From assembly GCF_026283965.1 (NCBI RefSeq), contig NZ_JAPDPD010000012.1, forward strand, positions 1 through 64,000: a DNA stretch of 64,000 bases, in the 5' to 3' direction. Each line of letters starts with the position of its first letter. Positions within the stretch are counted from its first letter, which is position 1. This document shows, one piece after another, positions 8,950 through 18,800 of the stretch. Made by a program: the position numbers and the translations under genes. Source of the DNA: Dyella subtropica (GTDB lineage Bacteria; Pseudomonadota; Gammaproteobacteria; Xanthomonadales; Rhodanobacteraceae). Under the pieces are notes generated by a model, which was not told the origin of the DNA, did not search any database, and was given only the letters and a program-made list of their open reading frames with translations.

Positions 8950-9471
8950 TTATTTCGCCTGATCCACAATCCAATGTACGGCGTTCTTCACCTGCTCGTC
9001 GGTCAGCGACGGGTTGCCGCCCTTGGCCGGCATGAAGTTGCCGTCCGGGCCCTTGTAGCCGTCGGTGGCGTGCTTGACCAGGGTATCCAGGCCTTCGGCG
9101 ATACGCGCCGACCAGGCACCCTTGTCGCCCAGCTTCGGCGCACCGGCCACGCCAGCGGTGTGGCAGCTGTGGCACAGGTTGTCGTAAATGGTCTTGCCAT
9201 CGGTGCTGCCGCCGTAGGCGACCTGTGAGGCAGCGGCCTTGGCGGCGGCATCGGCGGCGGCCTGCATGGCAGCGCGGCCGGTGTCGCCCGCGTACACGGC
9301 GCTGGCTGGCGCAATGCGTTCGGCGATCTTCTTCGGCGTTTCCGGGTTCACGTCCTTCGGTTCGGCTTCGTAGATGATCCAGGCGCCAACGATCAGCAGC
9401 AGGGTCAGCGCACCGAGGCCAGCGATCAGCAACGAGAAGCTGCGCATGAAGCTCTGGTCGGATTTGGTCAT
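8950..9471 (-). CDS. membrane-anchored cytochrome c5-type protein
   Basis: A 173-residue protein. A single N-terminal transmembrane helix (about residues 10-32, after MTKSDQSFMR) anchors a periplasmic domain with one haem-binding motif CHSCH and a distal methionine in the GNFMPAKGG loop, a pattern of cytochrome c5/class I. It is probably an electron carrier to a terminal oxidase. ATG 9471 was chosen over the longer frame because it starts just before the helix. An Ala-rich linker (AAMQAAADAAAKAAAS) separates anchor and haem domain. Confidence 0.88.
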   Translation of the reverse strand: MTKSDQSFMRSFSLLIAGLGALTLLLIVGAWIIYEAEPKDVNPETPKKIAERIAPASAVYAGDTGRAAMQAAADAAAKAAASQVAYGGSTDGKTIYDNLCHSCHTAGVAGAPKLGDKGAWSARIAEGLDTLVKHATDGYKGPDGNFMPAKGGNPSLTDEQVKNAVHWIVDQAK

Positions 9472-9844
9472 GGAACCGCTCACGCAAGTACTCCAGTTCA
9501 GTGGGCGAACCGCCGCCCAGTGGGGGCCAGGTTCAGGCAACAAGTCGCCGATTATAGACGAAGGATGAGGCAAGTTTCAGACCCGGCATTTCGTTGGATT
9601 TTCAGGTCAGGCCGGCCGGGAACCCGCTCTGGGGCGGGTGGTCTCCAACCGCGGCGGGACGCGGATCGCCGGCAAGTGGCGCTGTTGTGGGATCGCTCCC
9701 TGCCATCGGTCATGGCCTACCCCTGTCAACTGGCATTGTCCAATTTCGTTGATCTGCCCCTATTCTTTCATCCGACGTACAAGTCAGGCGCGCATGCTGC
9801 GCACGGTGGGGTCGGGTGGCCCGCCATCAATCCAGGAGTTTTTC
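9472..9844. other. divergent intergenic region, cytochrome c / RND efflux
   Basis: No gene is supported. It separates the minus-strand cytochrome gene from the plus-strand efflux operon and must hold both promoters. The only clear element is AGGAG at about 9834, the ribosome binding site of the adaptor gene. I see no obvious operator palindrome and no adjacent regulator gene. Confidence 0.5.
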
Positions 9845-11089
9845 ATGTCGCGTTTTTGGAAGATCGCGCTGATCGTTATCGCCGCGCTCGTGGTGGGAAC
9901 GGTCGGGTTCCGTCTGATGCACAAGCCAGGCGAGGGTTCCGGTGCGGCTGCCCAGTCGGGCGGCAAGGGCAAGGGCGATGACAAAGAAACCCCGCCGGTG
10001 CCAGTCACGGTGGAGCCTGTGGTCAGGAAGGATGTGCCGGTTTACCTGACGGCGCTGGGCACCGTACAGGCGCTCAATACGGTCACGGTGAACCCGCAGG
10101 TGTCCGGCCAGCTGCTCAGCCTGAACTTCAAGGAAGGCCAGGAAGTGAAGAAGGGCGAGGTGCTGGCGCAGATCGACCCGCGCACGTTCCAGGGTACCTA
10201 TCAGCAGGCCGTGGCCAAACGGCAGCAGGACGAGGCCTTGCTCGCTACCGCGCGCAGCAACCTGGCCCGCAGCCAGAACCTCGGCACCCAGGGCTACATC
10301 TCCAAGCAGGACATGGACACGCTGCGCAACACCGTGTCGCAGTACCAGGCCACGGTAGCGGCGGACGCCGCCAGCATCGACAACGCCCAGGTGCAGCTCG
10401 GCTACACCAAGGTGCTGTCGCCGATCGACGGCATTGCCGGTATCCGCGGCGTGGATCCGGGCAACGTGGTGCTCACCACCAGCAACATCGTCACGCTGAC
10501 TCAGCTGCACCCGATCAATGTGATGTTCACGTTGCCGGAGCAGAATCTGGAATTGGTGCGTGGCGCTGCGCGCGGCGGTGATCCGCTGGAAGTCACCGCG
10601 CTCGACCGCGTCGACGCGCACGCCATTGCTGACGGCGGCGTGCTCAAGGTGATCGACAACCAGATCGATACCACCACCGGCACGTTCCGTCTGAAGTCGG
10701 AATTCAGCAACGACAAGGGCGACCTGTGGCCCGGCCAGTTCGTCAACGTGCGACTGAAGGTGCATACGGTCAGCGGCGGTCTGGTGATTCCGTCGCAGGC
10801 GGTGCAGCGCGGTCCGGACGGCGACTATGTCTACCAGGTGCAGGCCGACAACACGGTCAAGATGCAGCCTGTGAAGGTGGCCGGCGAAGTCGGCGACAGT
10901 CACGTAATGATTGGCGCGGGCCTGAAGGAAAGCGACCAGGTGGTCACCGAAGGTCAGTTCCGCCTGAAGCCGGGCAGCAAGGTCAAGACGCTCAAGCCCG
11001 GTGAAGTGCCGGCCGCGCCGACGGCCGAAGAATTGCAGAAGGCCAAGAAAGACGGCCAGGGCGGCGGTCGCCGCGGCGGCGGTCGGTAA
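9845..11089 (+). CDS. RND efflux periplasmic adaptor (MdtA-like)
   Basis: A 414-residue HlyD/MFP-family adaptor. It has an N-terminal membrane segment (MSRFWKIALIVIAALVVG), a lipoyl-like domain (VNPQVSGQLL...VKKGEVLAQIDP), an alpha-hairpin, and beta-barrel and membrane-proximal domains. It links an inner-membrane RND pump to an outer-membrane channel. The C-terminus is a Gly/Arg-rich tail (QGGGRRGGGR). ATG 9845 has AGGAG upstream. The two permease genes that follow make the arrangement mdtA-mdtB-mdtC. No outer-membrane factor gene is in the window. Confidence 0.88.
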   Translation: MSRFWKIALIVIAALVVGTVGFRLMHKPGEGSGAAAQSGGKGKGDDKETPPVPVTVEPVVRKDVPVYLTALGTVQALNTVTVNPQVSGQLLSLNFKEGQEVKKGEVLAQIDPRTFQGTYQQAVAKRQQDEALLATARSNLARSQNLGTQGYISKQDMDTLRNTVSQYQATVAADAASIDNAQVQLGYTKVLSPIDGIAGIRGVDPGNVVLTTSNIVTLTQLHPINVMFTLPEQNLELVRGAARGGDPLEVTALDRVDAHAIADGGVLKVIDNQIDTTTGTFRLKSEFSNDKGDLWPGQFVNVRLKVHTVSGGLVIPSQAVQRGPDGDYVYQVQADNTVKMQPVKVAGEVGDSHVMIGAGLKESDQVVTEGQFRLKPGSKVKTLKPGEVPAAPTAEELQKAKKDGQGGGRRGGGR

Positions 11090-11264
11090 CGATCGGAAGA
11101 GGTGAGGGATGAATAGCGAGAGCGCGACAACCAAGGGTTGTCGCAAGATTTGGAGCTCGCGGCGACGTTTCGAGGCTCGCACCCTCGCCACTCGCTCTTC
11201 GTCCCTCTACAGCACGAATGCACATCGGCAGCGCTTGAGCGCGCCATAACGGATGGCCTGACCC
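11090..11264 (+). other. structured gap inside the efflux operon
   Basis: This 175-base gap contains a hairpin gcgacaacc / ggttgtcgc at about 11126-11144, and an outer pairing of tagcgagagcg with cgctcttcg is possible. It may tune expression of the permeases relative to the adaptor. No reading frame with a credible start. Confidence 0.35.
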
Positions 11265-14200
11265 ATGGGATTTTCCACCCTTTTCATTCGCCGACCGATC
11301 GCCACCTCGCTGTTGATGGTGGCGGTGTTGCTGCTCGGCATCCTGGGTTACCGCCAGCTGCCGGTGTCGGCGCTGCCGGAAATCGATGCGCCTAGCCTGG
11401 TGGTCACCACCCAGTATCCAGGTGCCAGCGCCTCGACCATGGCGGCCCTGGTCACCACGCCGCTGGAGCGCAACTTCGGCCAGATCTCCGGCCTCAGCAT
11501 GATGACCTCGGACTCGTCCGCGGGCCTGTCGACCATCGTGCTGCAGTTCGCCATGGATCGCGACATCGACATCGCCGCGCAGGACGTGCAGGCCGCCATC
11601 AGCCAGGCCAAGGGCACGCTGCCGAACAACCTGCCGTACCCGCCGGTGTACAACCGCGTGAATCCGGCCGACGCACCGATCCTCACGCTCAAGCTCACCT
11701 CCGACAGCTTGCCGCTGCGCGACATCAACAACATCGCGGACTCGATCCTGGCGCAGAAGCTGTCGCAGGTGCAGGGCGTGGGTCTGGTGTCGATCGCCGG
11801 CAACGTGCGCCCGGCTGTGCGCATCCAGGTGAACCCGGCGCAGCTGTCCAACCTTGGCCTGACCATGGAGGACGTGCGCAGCGCGCTCACCCAGGCCAAC
11901 GTCAACGCGCCCAAGGGCACGCTCAACGGCAAGACGCAGAGCTACAGCATCGGCACCAACGACCAGCTGGTGGATGCGGCCGAGTACAAGACCACCATCA
12001 TCAGCTACAAGAACGGCGCGCCGGTGCGTCTCTCCGATGTCGCCCGCGTGATCGATGGCGTGGAGAACGATCAGCTCGCCGCGTGGGCCAATGGCAAACC
12101 GGCCGTGCTGCTCGACGTGCGCCGCCAGCCGGGCGCCAACATCGTGCAGACGGTGGAGCACATCCGCGGCATCCTGCCGGAGCTGCGCAGCGTGCTGCCG
12201 GCCGATGTGCATCTGGATGTGTTTGCCGATCGCACCATCACCATCCGCGCCTCGGTGGAGGACGTGCAGTTCACGCTGATCCTCACCATCTGCCTGGTGG
12301 TGGCGGTGATCTTCGTGTTCCTGCGCCGCCTGTGGGCCACCATCATTCCGTCGGTGGCGGTGCCGCTGTCGCTGATGGGTACCTTCGGCGTGATGGCCTT
12401 CACCGGCATGTCGCTGGACAACCTCTCGCTGATGGCGCTCACCGTGGCCACCGGTTTCGTGGTGGACGATGCGATCGTGATGATCGAGAACATCGTGCGC
12501 TACATCGAGCAGGGCAAGAGCGGCAAGGAGGCGGCCGAGTACGGCGCCAAGGAAATCGGCTTCACGGTGCTGTCGCTGACCGTGTCGCTGATCGCGGTGT
12601 TCCTGCCGCTGCTGCTGATGCCCGGCGTCACCGGTCGCTTGTTCCATGAGTTCGCATGGGTGCTGACCATCGCGGTGGCGATCTCCATGCTGGTGTCGTT
12701 GACCCTGACGCCGATGATGTGCGCCTACCTGCTCAAGCCCGATGCGCTGCCGGAAGGCGATGACGCGCACGAGCGCCACGCCGCTGCGGGCAAGCGTACG
12801 GTGTGGTCGCGCACGGTCGATCTGTACGACCACACGCTGGGCTGGGTGCTGAATCATCAGCGCCTGACCATCCTGGTTGCGGCAATCACCGTGGTGGTCA
12901 CCATCTTCCTCTACATCGTGATTCCGAAAGGCCTGTTGCCGGAGCAGGACACCGGTCTGATCACTGGCGTGGTACAGGCGGATCAGAACGTGGCCTTCCC
13001 GCAGATGGAGCAGCGCACCCAGGCTGTGGCCGAGGCGCTGCGCAAGGATCCCGCGGTGACCGGCGTGGCGGCGTTTATCGGCGCCGGCTCGATCAACCCC
13101 ACGCTCAACCAGGGCCAGCTCAGCATCGTGCTGAAGGACCGCGGCGCACGCGGCGGCCTGGATGAGATCCTGCCGCGCCTGCAGCACGCCGTTGCTGATA
13201 TTCCCGGTGTGGCGCTGTACCTCAAGCCGGTGCAGGACGTGACGCTGGACAGCCGCGTCGCCGCCACCGAATACCAGTACTCGCTGTCCACGGTGAGTAC
13301 CACCGAGCTGGCCGGCTACGCCACCCAGATGACCCAGGCGATGCGCCAGCGGCCCGAGCTGTCCGATGTGGACAACAATCTGGCCGACAGCGGCAATGCG
13401 CTGAAGCTCACCATCGACCGCGAAAAAGCGAGCCGCATGGGCGTGCCGGTGCAGACCATCGACGACACCTTGTACGACGCCTTCGGCCAGCGCCAGATCT
13501 CCACCATCTTCACCCAGCTCAACCAGTACCGCGTGGTGCTGGAAGTAGCGCCGGAGTTCCGCACCAGCCAGGACCTGCTCAACAAGCTCACCGTGCGCGG
13601 CAACGGCAACGGCGCGCTCACCGGCAGCAACGCCACCAGCTTCGGCCAGCTCGCCTCGAGCAACTCGGCGACGCCTTCCGGCATCGGCAATACCGGCAAT
13701 GTCGGCTTCCAGCTCGGCGGCGGCGGCACCATTCCGATCGCTTCGCTGGCCAGCGCGGTGGTTACCAACGCGCCGCTGGTGGTCAGTCACCAACAGCAGC
13801 TGCCGGCGGTGACGCTGTCGTTCAACGTGGCGCCGGGCTACTCGCTGTCGGATGCGGTCAAGGCCATTCACGAGATCGAAACGCAGCTCAATTTCCCGGC
13901 CCAGGTGCGCGGCCAGTTCATCGGCAAGGCGGCGGAGTTCTCCTCTTCGCTGGGCGACGAAGTGCTGCTGCTGCTCGCTGCCATCGTGGTGATCTACATC
14001 GTGCTGGGCGTGCTGTACGAGAGCTACATCCACCCGCTGACCATCATCTCCACCCTGCCGCCGGCCGGCGTGGGCGCGCTGCTGGCGCTGATCCTGTGCG
14101 GCATGAGCCTGTCGGTGGATGGCATCGTCGGCATCGTGCTGCTGATCGGTATCGTGAAGAAGAACGCGATCATGATGATCGACTTCGCCATCGAGGCGCA

Positions 14201-14510
14201 GCGCACCGGCATGAATGCGACCGACGCGATCCGCCGCGCCTGCCTGCTGCGCTTCCGTCCGATCATGATGACCACCGCGGCCGCCATGCTCGGTGCCTTG
14301 CCGCTGGCGCTAGGCAACGGTATCGGCGCCGAGCTGCGCCGTCCGCTGGGTGTTTCCATCGTGGGCGGTCTGCTGCTGTCGCAGCTGGTCACCCTGTACA
14401 CCACGCCGGTGATCTACCTGTACATGGAGCGCTTCTCCGAATGGTTGCAGGTGCGTCGCGAACGGCGCGCGCTGGAGCGCGCTGCCACCGGTGACGGCGC
14501 CGCGGCGTGA
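11265..14510 (+). CDS. RND multidrug efflux permease (MdtB-like)
   Basis: A 1081-residue resistance-nodulation-division inner-membrane pump. It starts with the typical MGFSTLFIRRPIATSLLM helix, has the paired periplasmic loops of the AcrB fold, and carries the helix-4 motif GFVVDDAIVMIENIVR with adjacent acidic residues used for proton relay. In the C-terminal half KKNAIMMIDFAIEAQR and LRFRPIMMTT are typical. A Ser/Gly/Asn-rich insertion around residues 780-820 is longer than usual. It pairs with the second permease at 14713; in the MdtABC system the two form a heterotrimer. Confidence 0.93.
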   Translation: MGFSTLFIRRPIATSLLMVAVLLLGILGYRQLPVSALPEIDAPSLVVTTQYPGASASTMAALVTTPLERNFGQISGLSMMTSDSSAGLSTIVLQFAMDRDIDIAAQDVQAAISQAKGTLPNNLPYPPVYNRVNPADAPILTLKLTSDSLPLRDINNIADSILAQKLSQVQGVGLVSIAGNVRPAVRIQVNPAQLSNLGLTMEDVRSALTQANVNAPKGTLNGKTQSYSIGTNDQLVDAAEYKTTIISYKNGAPVRLSDVARVIDGVENDQLAAWANGKPAVLLDVRRQPGANIVQTVEHIRGILPELRSVLPADVHLDVFADRTITIRASVEDVQFTLILTICLVVAVIFVFLRRLWATIIPSVAVPLSLMGTFGVMAFTGMSLDNLSLMALTVATGFVVDDAIVMIENIVRYIEQGKSGKEAAEYGAKEIGFTVLSLTVSLIAVFLPLLLMPGVTGRLFHEFAWVLTIAVAISMLVSLTLTPMMCAYLLKPDALPEGDDAHERHAAAGKRTVWSRTVDLYDHTLGWVLNHQRLTILVAAITVVVTIFLYIVIPKGLLPEQDTGLITGVVQADQNVAFPQMEQRTQAVAEALRKDPAVTGVAAFIGAGSINPTLNQGQLSIVLKDRGARGGLDEILPRLQHAVADIPGVALYLKPVQDVTLDSRVAATEYQYSLSTVSTTELAGYATQMTQAMRQRPELSDVDNNLADSGNALKLTIDREKASRMGVPVQTIDDTLYDAFGQRQISTIFTQLNQYRVVLEVAPEFRTSQDLLNKLTVRGNGNGALTGSNATSFGQLASSNSATPSGIGNTGNVGFQLGGGGTIPIASLASAVVTNAPLVVSHQQQLPAVTLSFNVAPGYSLSDAVKAIHEIETQLNFPAQVRGQFIGKAAEFSSSLGDEVLLLLAAIVVIYIVLGVLYESYIHPLTIISTLPPAGVGALLALILCGMSLSVDGIVGIVLLIGIVKKNAIMMIDFAIEAQRTGMNATDAIRRACLLRFRPIMMTTAAAMLGALPLALGNGIGAELRRPLGVSIVGGLLLSQLVTLYTTPVIYLYMERFSEWLQVRRERRALERAATGDGAAA

Positions 14511-14550
14511 GGCGACGGCATACCGGCAACGTCGTATCCGGCGTGTCATA

Positions 14551-14587
14551 CGAAGGGGGCGAGACTGAAGGGTCTCGCCCCCTTCGG
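14551..14587 (+). terminator. strong hairpin between the two RND permease genes
   Basis: Stem CGAAGGGGGCGAGAC / GTCTCGCCCCCTTCG with a short loop, not followed by a clear T run. It is more likely an attenuator or mRNA-stabilising hairpin than a full terminator, because the next pump gene follows on the same strand. Confidence 0.55.
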
Positions 14588-14712
14588 CGTCAATGGAGTC
14601 CGGCCTCCTTGGGCCTGAATCAACCCCACCGTCGCTGGTGCGTTGAAGCAAATACACCTCGCTTTACCTCGCCCGCGCAGCGCGCAGGCCGTCTACGGAT
14701 TACGCTTACCGC

Positions 14713-17700
14713 ATGAACATTTCCGGCCCGTTTGTCCGCCGCCCGATCGGCACGTCGTTGCTCGCCATGGGCGTATTCGCGCTGGGTCTGATCTGCTATT
14801 CGCTGCTGGGCGTGGCCGCGTTGCCCAACATGCAGTTCCCGGTGATCTTCGTGCAGGCCAGTCAGGCCGGCGCGGATGCCAGCACCATGGCTTCCACGGT
14901 GGCCGCACCGTTGGAGCGCCACCTGGGCCAGGTGGCCGGTATCGACAGCATGCGTTCGCGCAGCTCGGAAGGCAGTACCTCGGTCTTCATGATTTTCCAG
15001 AGCGGCCGCAATCTGGACTCCGCCGCGCGCGACGTGCAGGCGGCGATCAATGCCGCCGCGCCGGACTTGCCCGCGGGCCTCAACGGCTCGCCGAGCTATC
15101 AGAAGGCCAATCCCAACGACGACCCGATCATCGCCTTCGCGCTCACCTCGGAAACGCAATCCGCCGCCGAGCTGTACAACGTGGCCGACTCGCTGCTGGC
15201 GCAGCGCCTGCGTCAGCTCAACGGCGTTTCTTCGGTGGATATCGCCGGCGCGGCGACGCCAGCCATCCGCGTGGACGTCAACCTGCGCGCGCTCAATGCG
15301 ATGGACCTCTCGCCCGACCAGCTGCGCAACGCACTTACGGCCGCCAACGTCACCTCGCCGCAGGGCTTTTTGTCCAACGGCAAGACCACCATGGCGATTA
15401 CGGCGAACGACCAGCTGCACACCGCCGACGATTTCGGCAACCTGGTGATCGCCACGCGCAAAGGCACGCCGGTGCGTCTGTCCGACGTGGCCAAGGTCTA
15501 CGCCGGGCAGCAGGATGCGTACCAGGCGGCCTGGTTCCAGGGCAAACCAGCTGTGCTGATGTACGTCTACAAGAAGGCCGATGCCAACGTCATCGCCACG
15601 GTGGACGCTGTGCGCGATCTGGTACCGCTGCTGCGCGGTTACCTTTCGCCGGGCACCACGCTCACGCCTTACTTCGACGGTACGCCGACCATCCGCGCCT
15701 CGCTGCACGAAGTACAGGCCACGCTGCTGATCAGCCTGGCCATGGTGGTGATGACCATGGCGCTGTTCCTGCGCCGGCTGGCACCCACGCTGATCGCCGG
15801 CATAGCGGTGCCGCTGTCGCTGGCGGGCGCTTTCATCTGCATGTACCTGTTCGGCTACACGCTCAACAACCTCACCTTGTTGGCGCTGGTGATCGCGATC
15901 GGTTTCGTGGTGGACGACGCCATCGTGGTGATCGAGAACATCATCCGCCACATCGACCAAGGCATGAGCCGTTTGCAGGCCACGCTGCTGGGCGCGAAGG
16001 AGATCGGTTTCACCATCGTCTCCATTACGGCTTCGCTGGTGGCGGTGTTCATCCCGCTGTTGTTCGCCAGCGGCGTCACCGGCCTGTTCATGCACGAATT
16101 CACCATGACCCTGGTGTCGGCCATCCTGATGTCGGCCATCGTGTCGCTGACGCTTACGCCATCCTTGTGCGGTTATTTCCTCAAGGGGCACCAGGCACAG
16201 AAGCAGCCTTCGAAGCTGGAGCAGGTGCTGGAAGGCTTCCACGAGCGGATGCTGCGCGTCTACGTGCGCGCGTTGAACTTCTCGCTGCGCCACGCGCTGC
16301 TGTTCGCGCTGACGCCGCTGGCGCTGATCGTCGCCACGGTGTTTCTGTTCGGCGTGGTCAAGGCCGGTTTCTTCCCTCCGCAGGACACCGGTTTGATCTG
16401 GGGGCGTTCCAGCTCCAGCGCCACAGTGTCGTTCGGTGAAACCATCCAGCGTCAGGAGCGCATCACCAGCATGCTGCTGGCCGACCCGGCGGTGCATTCC
16501 GTCAGCTCGCGCCTGGGTACCAGCCGCCAGGGCACCAGCGGCTCCTTCAGTATCGAGCTGAAAACCCGCGCCGACGGCCGCAAGGAAAGCACCTTCGACG
16601 TACTCGCACGCCTCAGCGCCAAGGCGGCGGCCTACCCGGATCTCAACCTGCGTCTGCGTCCGCTGCAGGACCTGCCCAGCGGTGGCGGCGGTGGCGGGCA
16701 GGGCGCGCAGTACCAGATCTCGCTGCAGGGCAACGATATCGCCGAGCTGCAGGCGTGGCTGCCCAAACTGGTCAACGAGCTGAAGAAGAACCCCAAGCTC
16801 AAGGATGTCGGCTCCGACATCGACGAGGCCGGCCTACGTCAGAACATCGTGATCGACCGCGATAAAGCCGCGCGCCTGGGCGTAAGCATGGGCACCATCG
16901 ACGGCGCGCTGTATAACGCCTTCGGTCAGCGCCAGGTCTCCACCATTTATTCCGACATCAACCAGTACAAGGTCGTGCTGAACGCGCTGCCTTCGGAAAC
17001 GGCGACGCCGGAAGCGATCAACGGCATCTATGTCAGCTCCAACAAGGGCGGGATGGTGCCGCTGACCGCGCTCGCGCGACAGGAGCCCGGCCTGGCGCCG
17101 TCCACGATCTCGCACGAAAACCAGTACACCACGATGGATCTCAGCTTCAACCTGGCTCCCGATGTGAGCATGGGCGATGCGATGCAGATCGTGCAGGCCA
17201 CCATCGGCAATATGCGCATGCCTGGCGACATCCGCCTCAACGTCGGCGGCGATTTCCGCCGCTTCCAGCAGTCGCAGAGCGGCATGCTGTGGCTGCTGGC
17301 CGCCGCGGTGATCACCGTCTACATCGTGCTCGGCATGCTCTACGAGAGCCTGATCCATCCAGTCACCATCCTCTCCACCCTGCCGGCGGCGGGCGTCGGT
17401 GCGCTGATGGCTTTGTGGGTCACCAACACGGATCTGTCGATGATCGCGCAGATCGCGCTGGTACTCTTGATAGGCATCGTCAAGAAAAACGCGATCATGA
17501 TGATCGACTTCGCCCTGGTGGCGCAGCGCGAACATGGCAAGCCACCGCTGGAGGCCGCACGCGAGGCCTGCATCGTGCGCTTCCGCCCGATCATGATGAC
17601 CACCATGGTCGCCATCCTCGCCGCGATGCCGATCGCCATCGGCCTGGGCGAAGGCTCGGAACTGCGCCGCCCGCTCGGTATCGCGTTGATCGGTGGCCTG

Positions 17701-17859
17701 ATCATCTCGCAGAGCCTGACCCTGCTCAGCACCCCGGCGCTGTACGTGATCTTCAGCTGCCTCGCCGACCGCTGGAAGAGCTGGCGCGTTCGTCGCCGCG
17801 AGCGGCGACAGGCCCATCGCGCGCTAGCTCCTTCCAAGCCGCCCATCACAAGCCATTAA
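14713..17859 (+). CDS. RND multidrug efflux permease (MdtC-like)
   Basis: A 1048-residue RND permease, second of the pair. The N-terminus MNISGPFVRRPIGTSLLAMG, helix-4 motif GFVVDDAIVVIENIIRHID and KKNAIMMIDFALVAQR match MdtC-type pumps. A glycine tract (SGGGGGGQGAQ) lies in the second periplasmic loop. It ends just before a minus-strand cupin gene. With the adaptor at 9845 it should form a tripartite pump exporting bile-salt-like or other amphiphilic compounds, but the substrate here is not known. Confidence 0.92.
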   Translation: MNISGPFVRRPIGTSLLAMGVFALGLICYSLLGVAALPNMQFPVIFVQASQAGADASTMASTVAAPLERHLGQVAGIDSMRSRSSEGSTSVFMIFQSGRNLDSAARDVQAAINAAAPDLPAGLNGSPSYQKANPNDDPIIAFALTSETQSAAELYNVADSLLAQRLRQLNGVSSVDIAGAATPAIRVDVNLRALNAMDLSPDQLRNALTAANVTSPQGFLSNGKTTMAITANDQLHTADDFGNLVIATRKGTPVRLSDVAKVYAGQQDAYQAAWFQGKPAVLMYVYKKADANVIATVDAVRDLVPLLRGYLSPGTTLTPYFDGTPTIRASLHEVQATLLISLAMVVMTMALFLRRLAPTLIAGIAVPLSLAGAFICMYLFGYTLNNLTLLALVIAIGFVVDDAIVVIENIIRHIDQGMSRLQATLLGAKEIGFTIVSITASLVAVFIPLLFASGVTGLFMHEFTMTLVSAILMSAIVSLTLTPSLCGYFLKGHQAQKQPSKLEQVLEGFHERMLRVYVRALNFSLRHALLFALTPLALIVATVFLFGVVKAGFFPPQDTGLIWGRSSSSATVSFGETIQRQERITSMLLADPAVHSVSSRLGTSRQGTSGSFSIELKTRADGRKESTFDVLARLSAKAAAYPDLNLRLRPLQDLPSGGGGGGQGAQYQISLQGNDIAELQAWLPKLVNELKKNPKLKDVGSDIDEAGLRQNIVIDRDKAARLGVSMGTIDGALYNAFGQRQVSTIYSDINQYKVVLNALPSETATPEAINGIYVSSNKGGMVPLTALARQEPGLAPSTISHENQYTTMDLSFNLAPDVSMGDAMQIVQATIGNMRMPGDIRLNVGGDFRRFQQSQSGMLWLLAAAVITVYIVLGMLYESLIHPVTILSTLPAAGVGALMALWVTNTDLSMIAQIALVLLIGIVKKNAIMMIDFALVAQREHGKPPLEAAREACIVRFRPIMMTTMVAILAAMPIAIGLGEGSELRRPLGIALIGGLIISQSLTLLSTPALYVIFSCLADRWKSWRVRRRERRQAHRALAPSKPPITSH

Positions 17860-17896
17860 TTAGTTGGCCACTCCAAGATCGCCAAGCAGTTGGCAA

Positions 17897-18433
17897 CTAC
17901 AAGGTTGAGGTGCTGCTCTTCAACCCCCGGCATGGTGGCGCTGGCTGCGTTTGCGCAACCGACACAGGAAAGGCGTCCGGTACGGTGATGTTCTCGCCCG
18001 CAGTACTTGCGTAGAACACGATCAGCGTCACGGGCTCGTCGCCCGTATAGCCACGATGTACCTGATCCACCAGTTCCGGCAACACATCACCGGTGGCGAC
18101 TGAGCATGTAGTCAACCCGTTGGATGCGCCATTCCCTTGATCCCGCTTCTCGACCGTGAGTCTGCCTTTCAGCACATAGGCAGCGTTGATCACCGGGTGA
18201 TGATGCCAGCCGAGCGTGCTGTGGGGTGGGATCTCGATGTGCAACACCGTGATCTCCGGCTGGCCCGGTTTGTAGGCCGGGTAGAGGGTGCCGTCCCAGG
18301 ATTGCGTCGTCTTGAGTAGCGTCTTGGCTTCGGCGGCTCCTGCATGAGCGGGTTGTGCTATGCCCAGTGACGACACAACTAACGAAGCAAATACGGTTGC
18401 AAGAATATTGAATGGCATGGAACTTGGATGCAT
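17897..18433 (-). CDS. secreted cupin-domain protein
   Basis: About 178 residues: a signal peptide (MPFNILATVFASLVVSSLG ending at AHA), then a cupin barrel with metal-binding HHHP in LGWHHHPVINAAYVL, a conserved glycine turn (VLKGRLTVEKRD) and a second histidine in VDQVHRGYTGDEP. Cupins of this kind often bind a metal and a small ligand. Start sites at 18433, 18418 and 18490 are all possible; none has a strong ribosome binding site. It lies directly after a lone attC site (18606-18665), so it may be a displaced integron cassette or the chromosomal neighbour. Confidence 0.75.
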   Translation of the reverse strand: MHPSSMPFNILATVFASLVVSSLGIAQPAHAGAAEAKTLLKTTQSWDGTLYPAYKPGQPEITVLHIEIPPHSTLGWHHHPVINAAYVLKGRLTVEKRDQGNGASNGLTTCSVATGDVLPELVDQVHRGYTGDEPVTLIVFYASTAGENITVPDAFPVSVAQTQPAPPCRGLKSSTSTL

Positions 18434-18605
18434 TTTGTAGCTAAATCGCTTATGCAATGAGACGGAGCGGTCAACGTAAGTTTGCTGCATAAAGATTGCG
18501 ACATCCTTCCGGCTTCTGGGGGCCGGCAATATCGATAGGAGTTTGCGAGTCCATCCACTGTAGGACCCTTCATATACTACCCAGCCTGCGCCATGGTTCA
18601 TTGAG

Positions 18606-18665
18606 GTCTAACGCCTAAGTTAAGTGGTGCGAGGTACGCGCGTCGGCTTGGACGAATGGTTAGGG
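18606..18665 (-). other. integron attC site (isolated)
   Basis: Outer boxes GTCTAAC and GTTAGGG with inner boxes gttaag.gg / cggcttggac, the same family as the sites at 34738, 35088 and 37082. By comparison with aadA-type attC sites (outer box, spacer, CAAGC ... GCTTAACTCA) the recombining orientation is on the minus strand. It is 11.7 kb from the next site. Confidence 0.8.
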
Positions 18666-18800
18666 CCCAAGCCTAGCGCAAAGGCAGCCACTTCTCGGGC
18701 GCACGGTTCGACGACCGCTTGAAGCAACAAATGGGGCCTCGCGACCTTGGTCGTACGGTTAAGAGGCAAGCCTGCGGTGAGCAACCGCTGAGTCGAAGGT

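Noticed and set aside
10992..14033. Minus-strand open frame of 1013 codons opposite the first RND permease gene
   Set aside because: Antisense frame of a high-GC gene: His/Arg/Gln-rich, no domain, no ribosome binding site; the plus strand encodes a complete RND pump.
14620..16497. Minus-strand open frame of 625 codons opposite the second RND permease
   Set aside because: Same reason; composition dominated by His, Arg and Gln and repetitive, fully explained by the sense gene.
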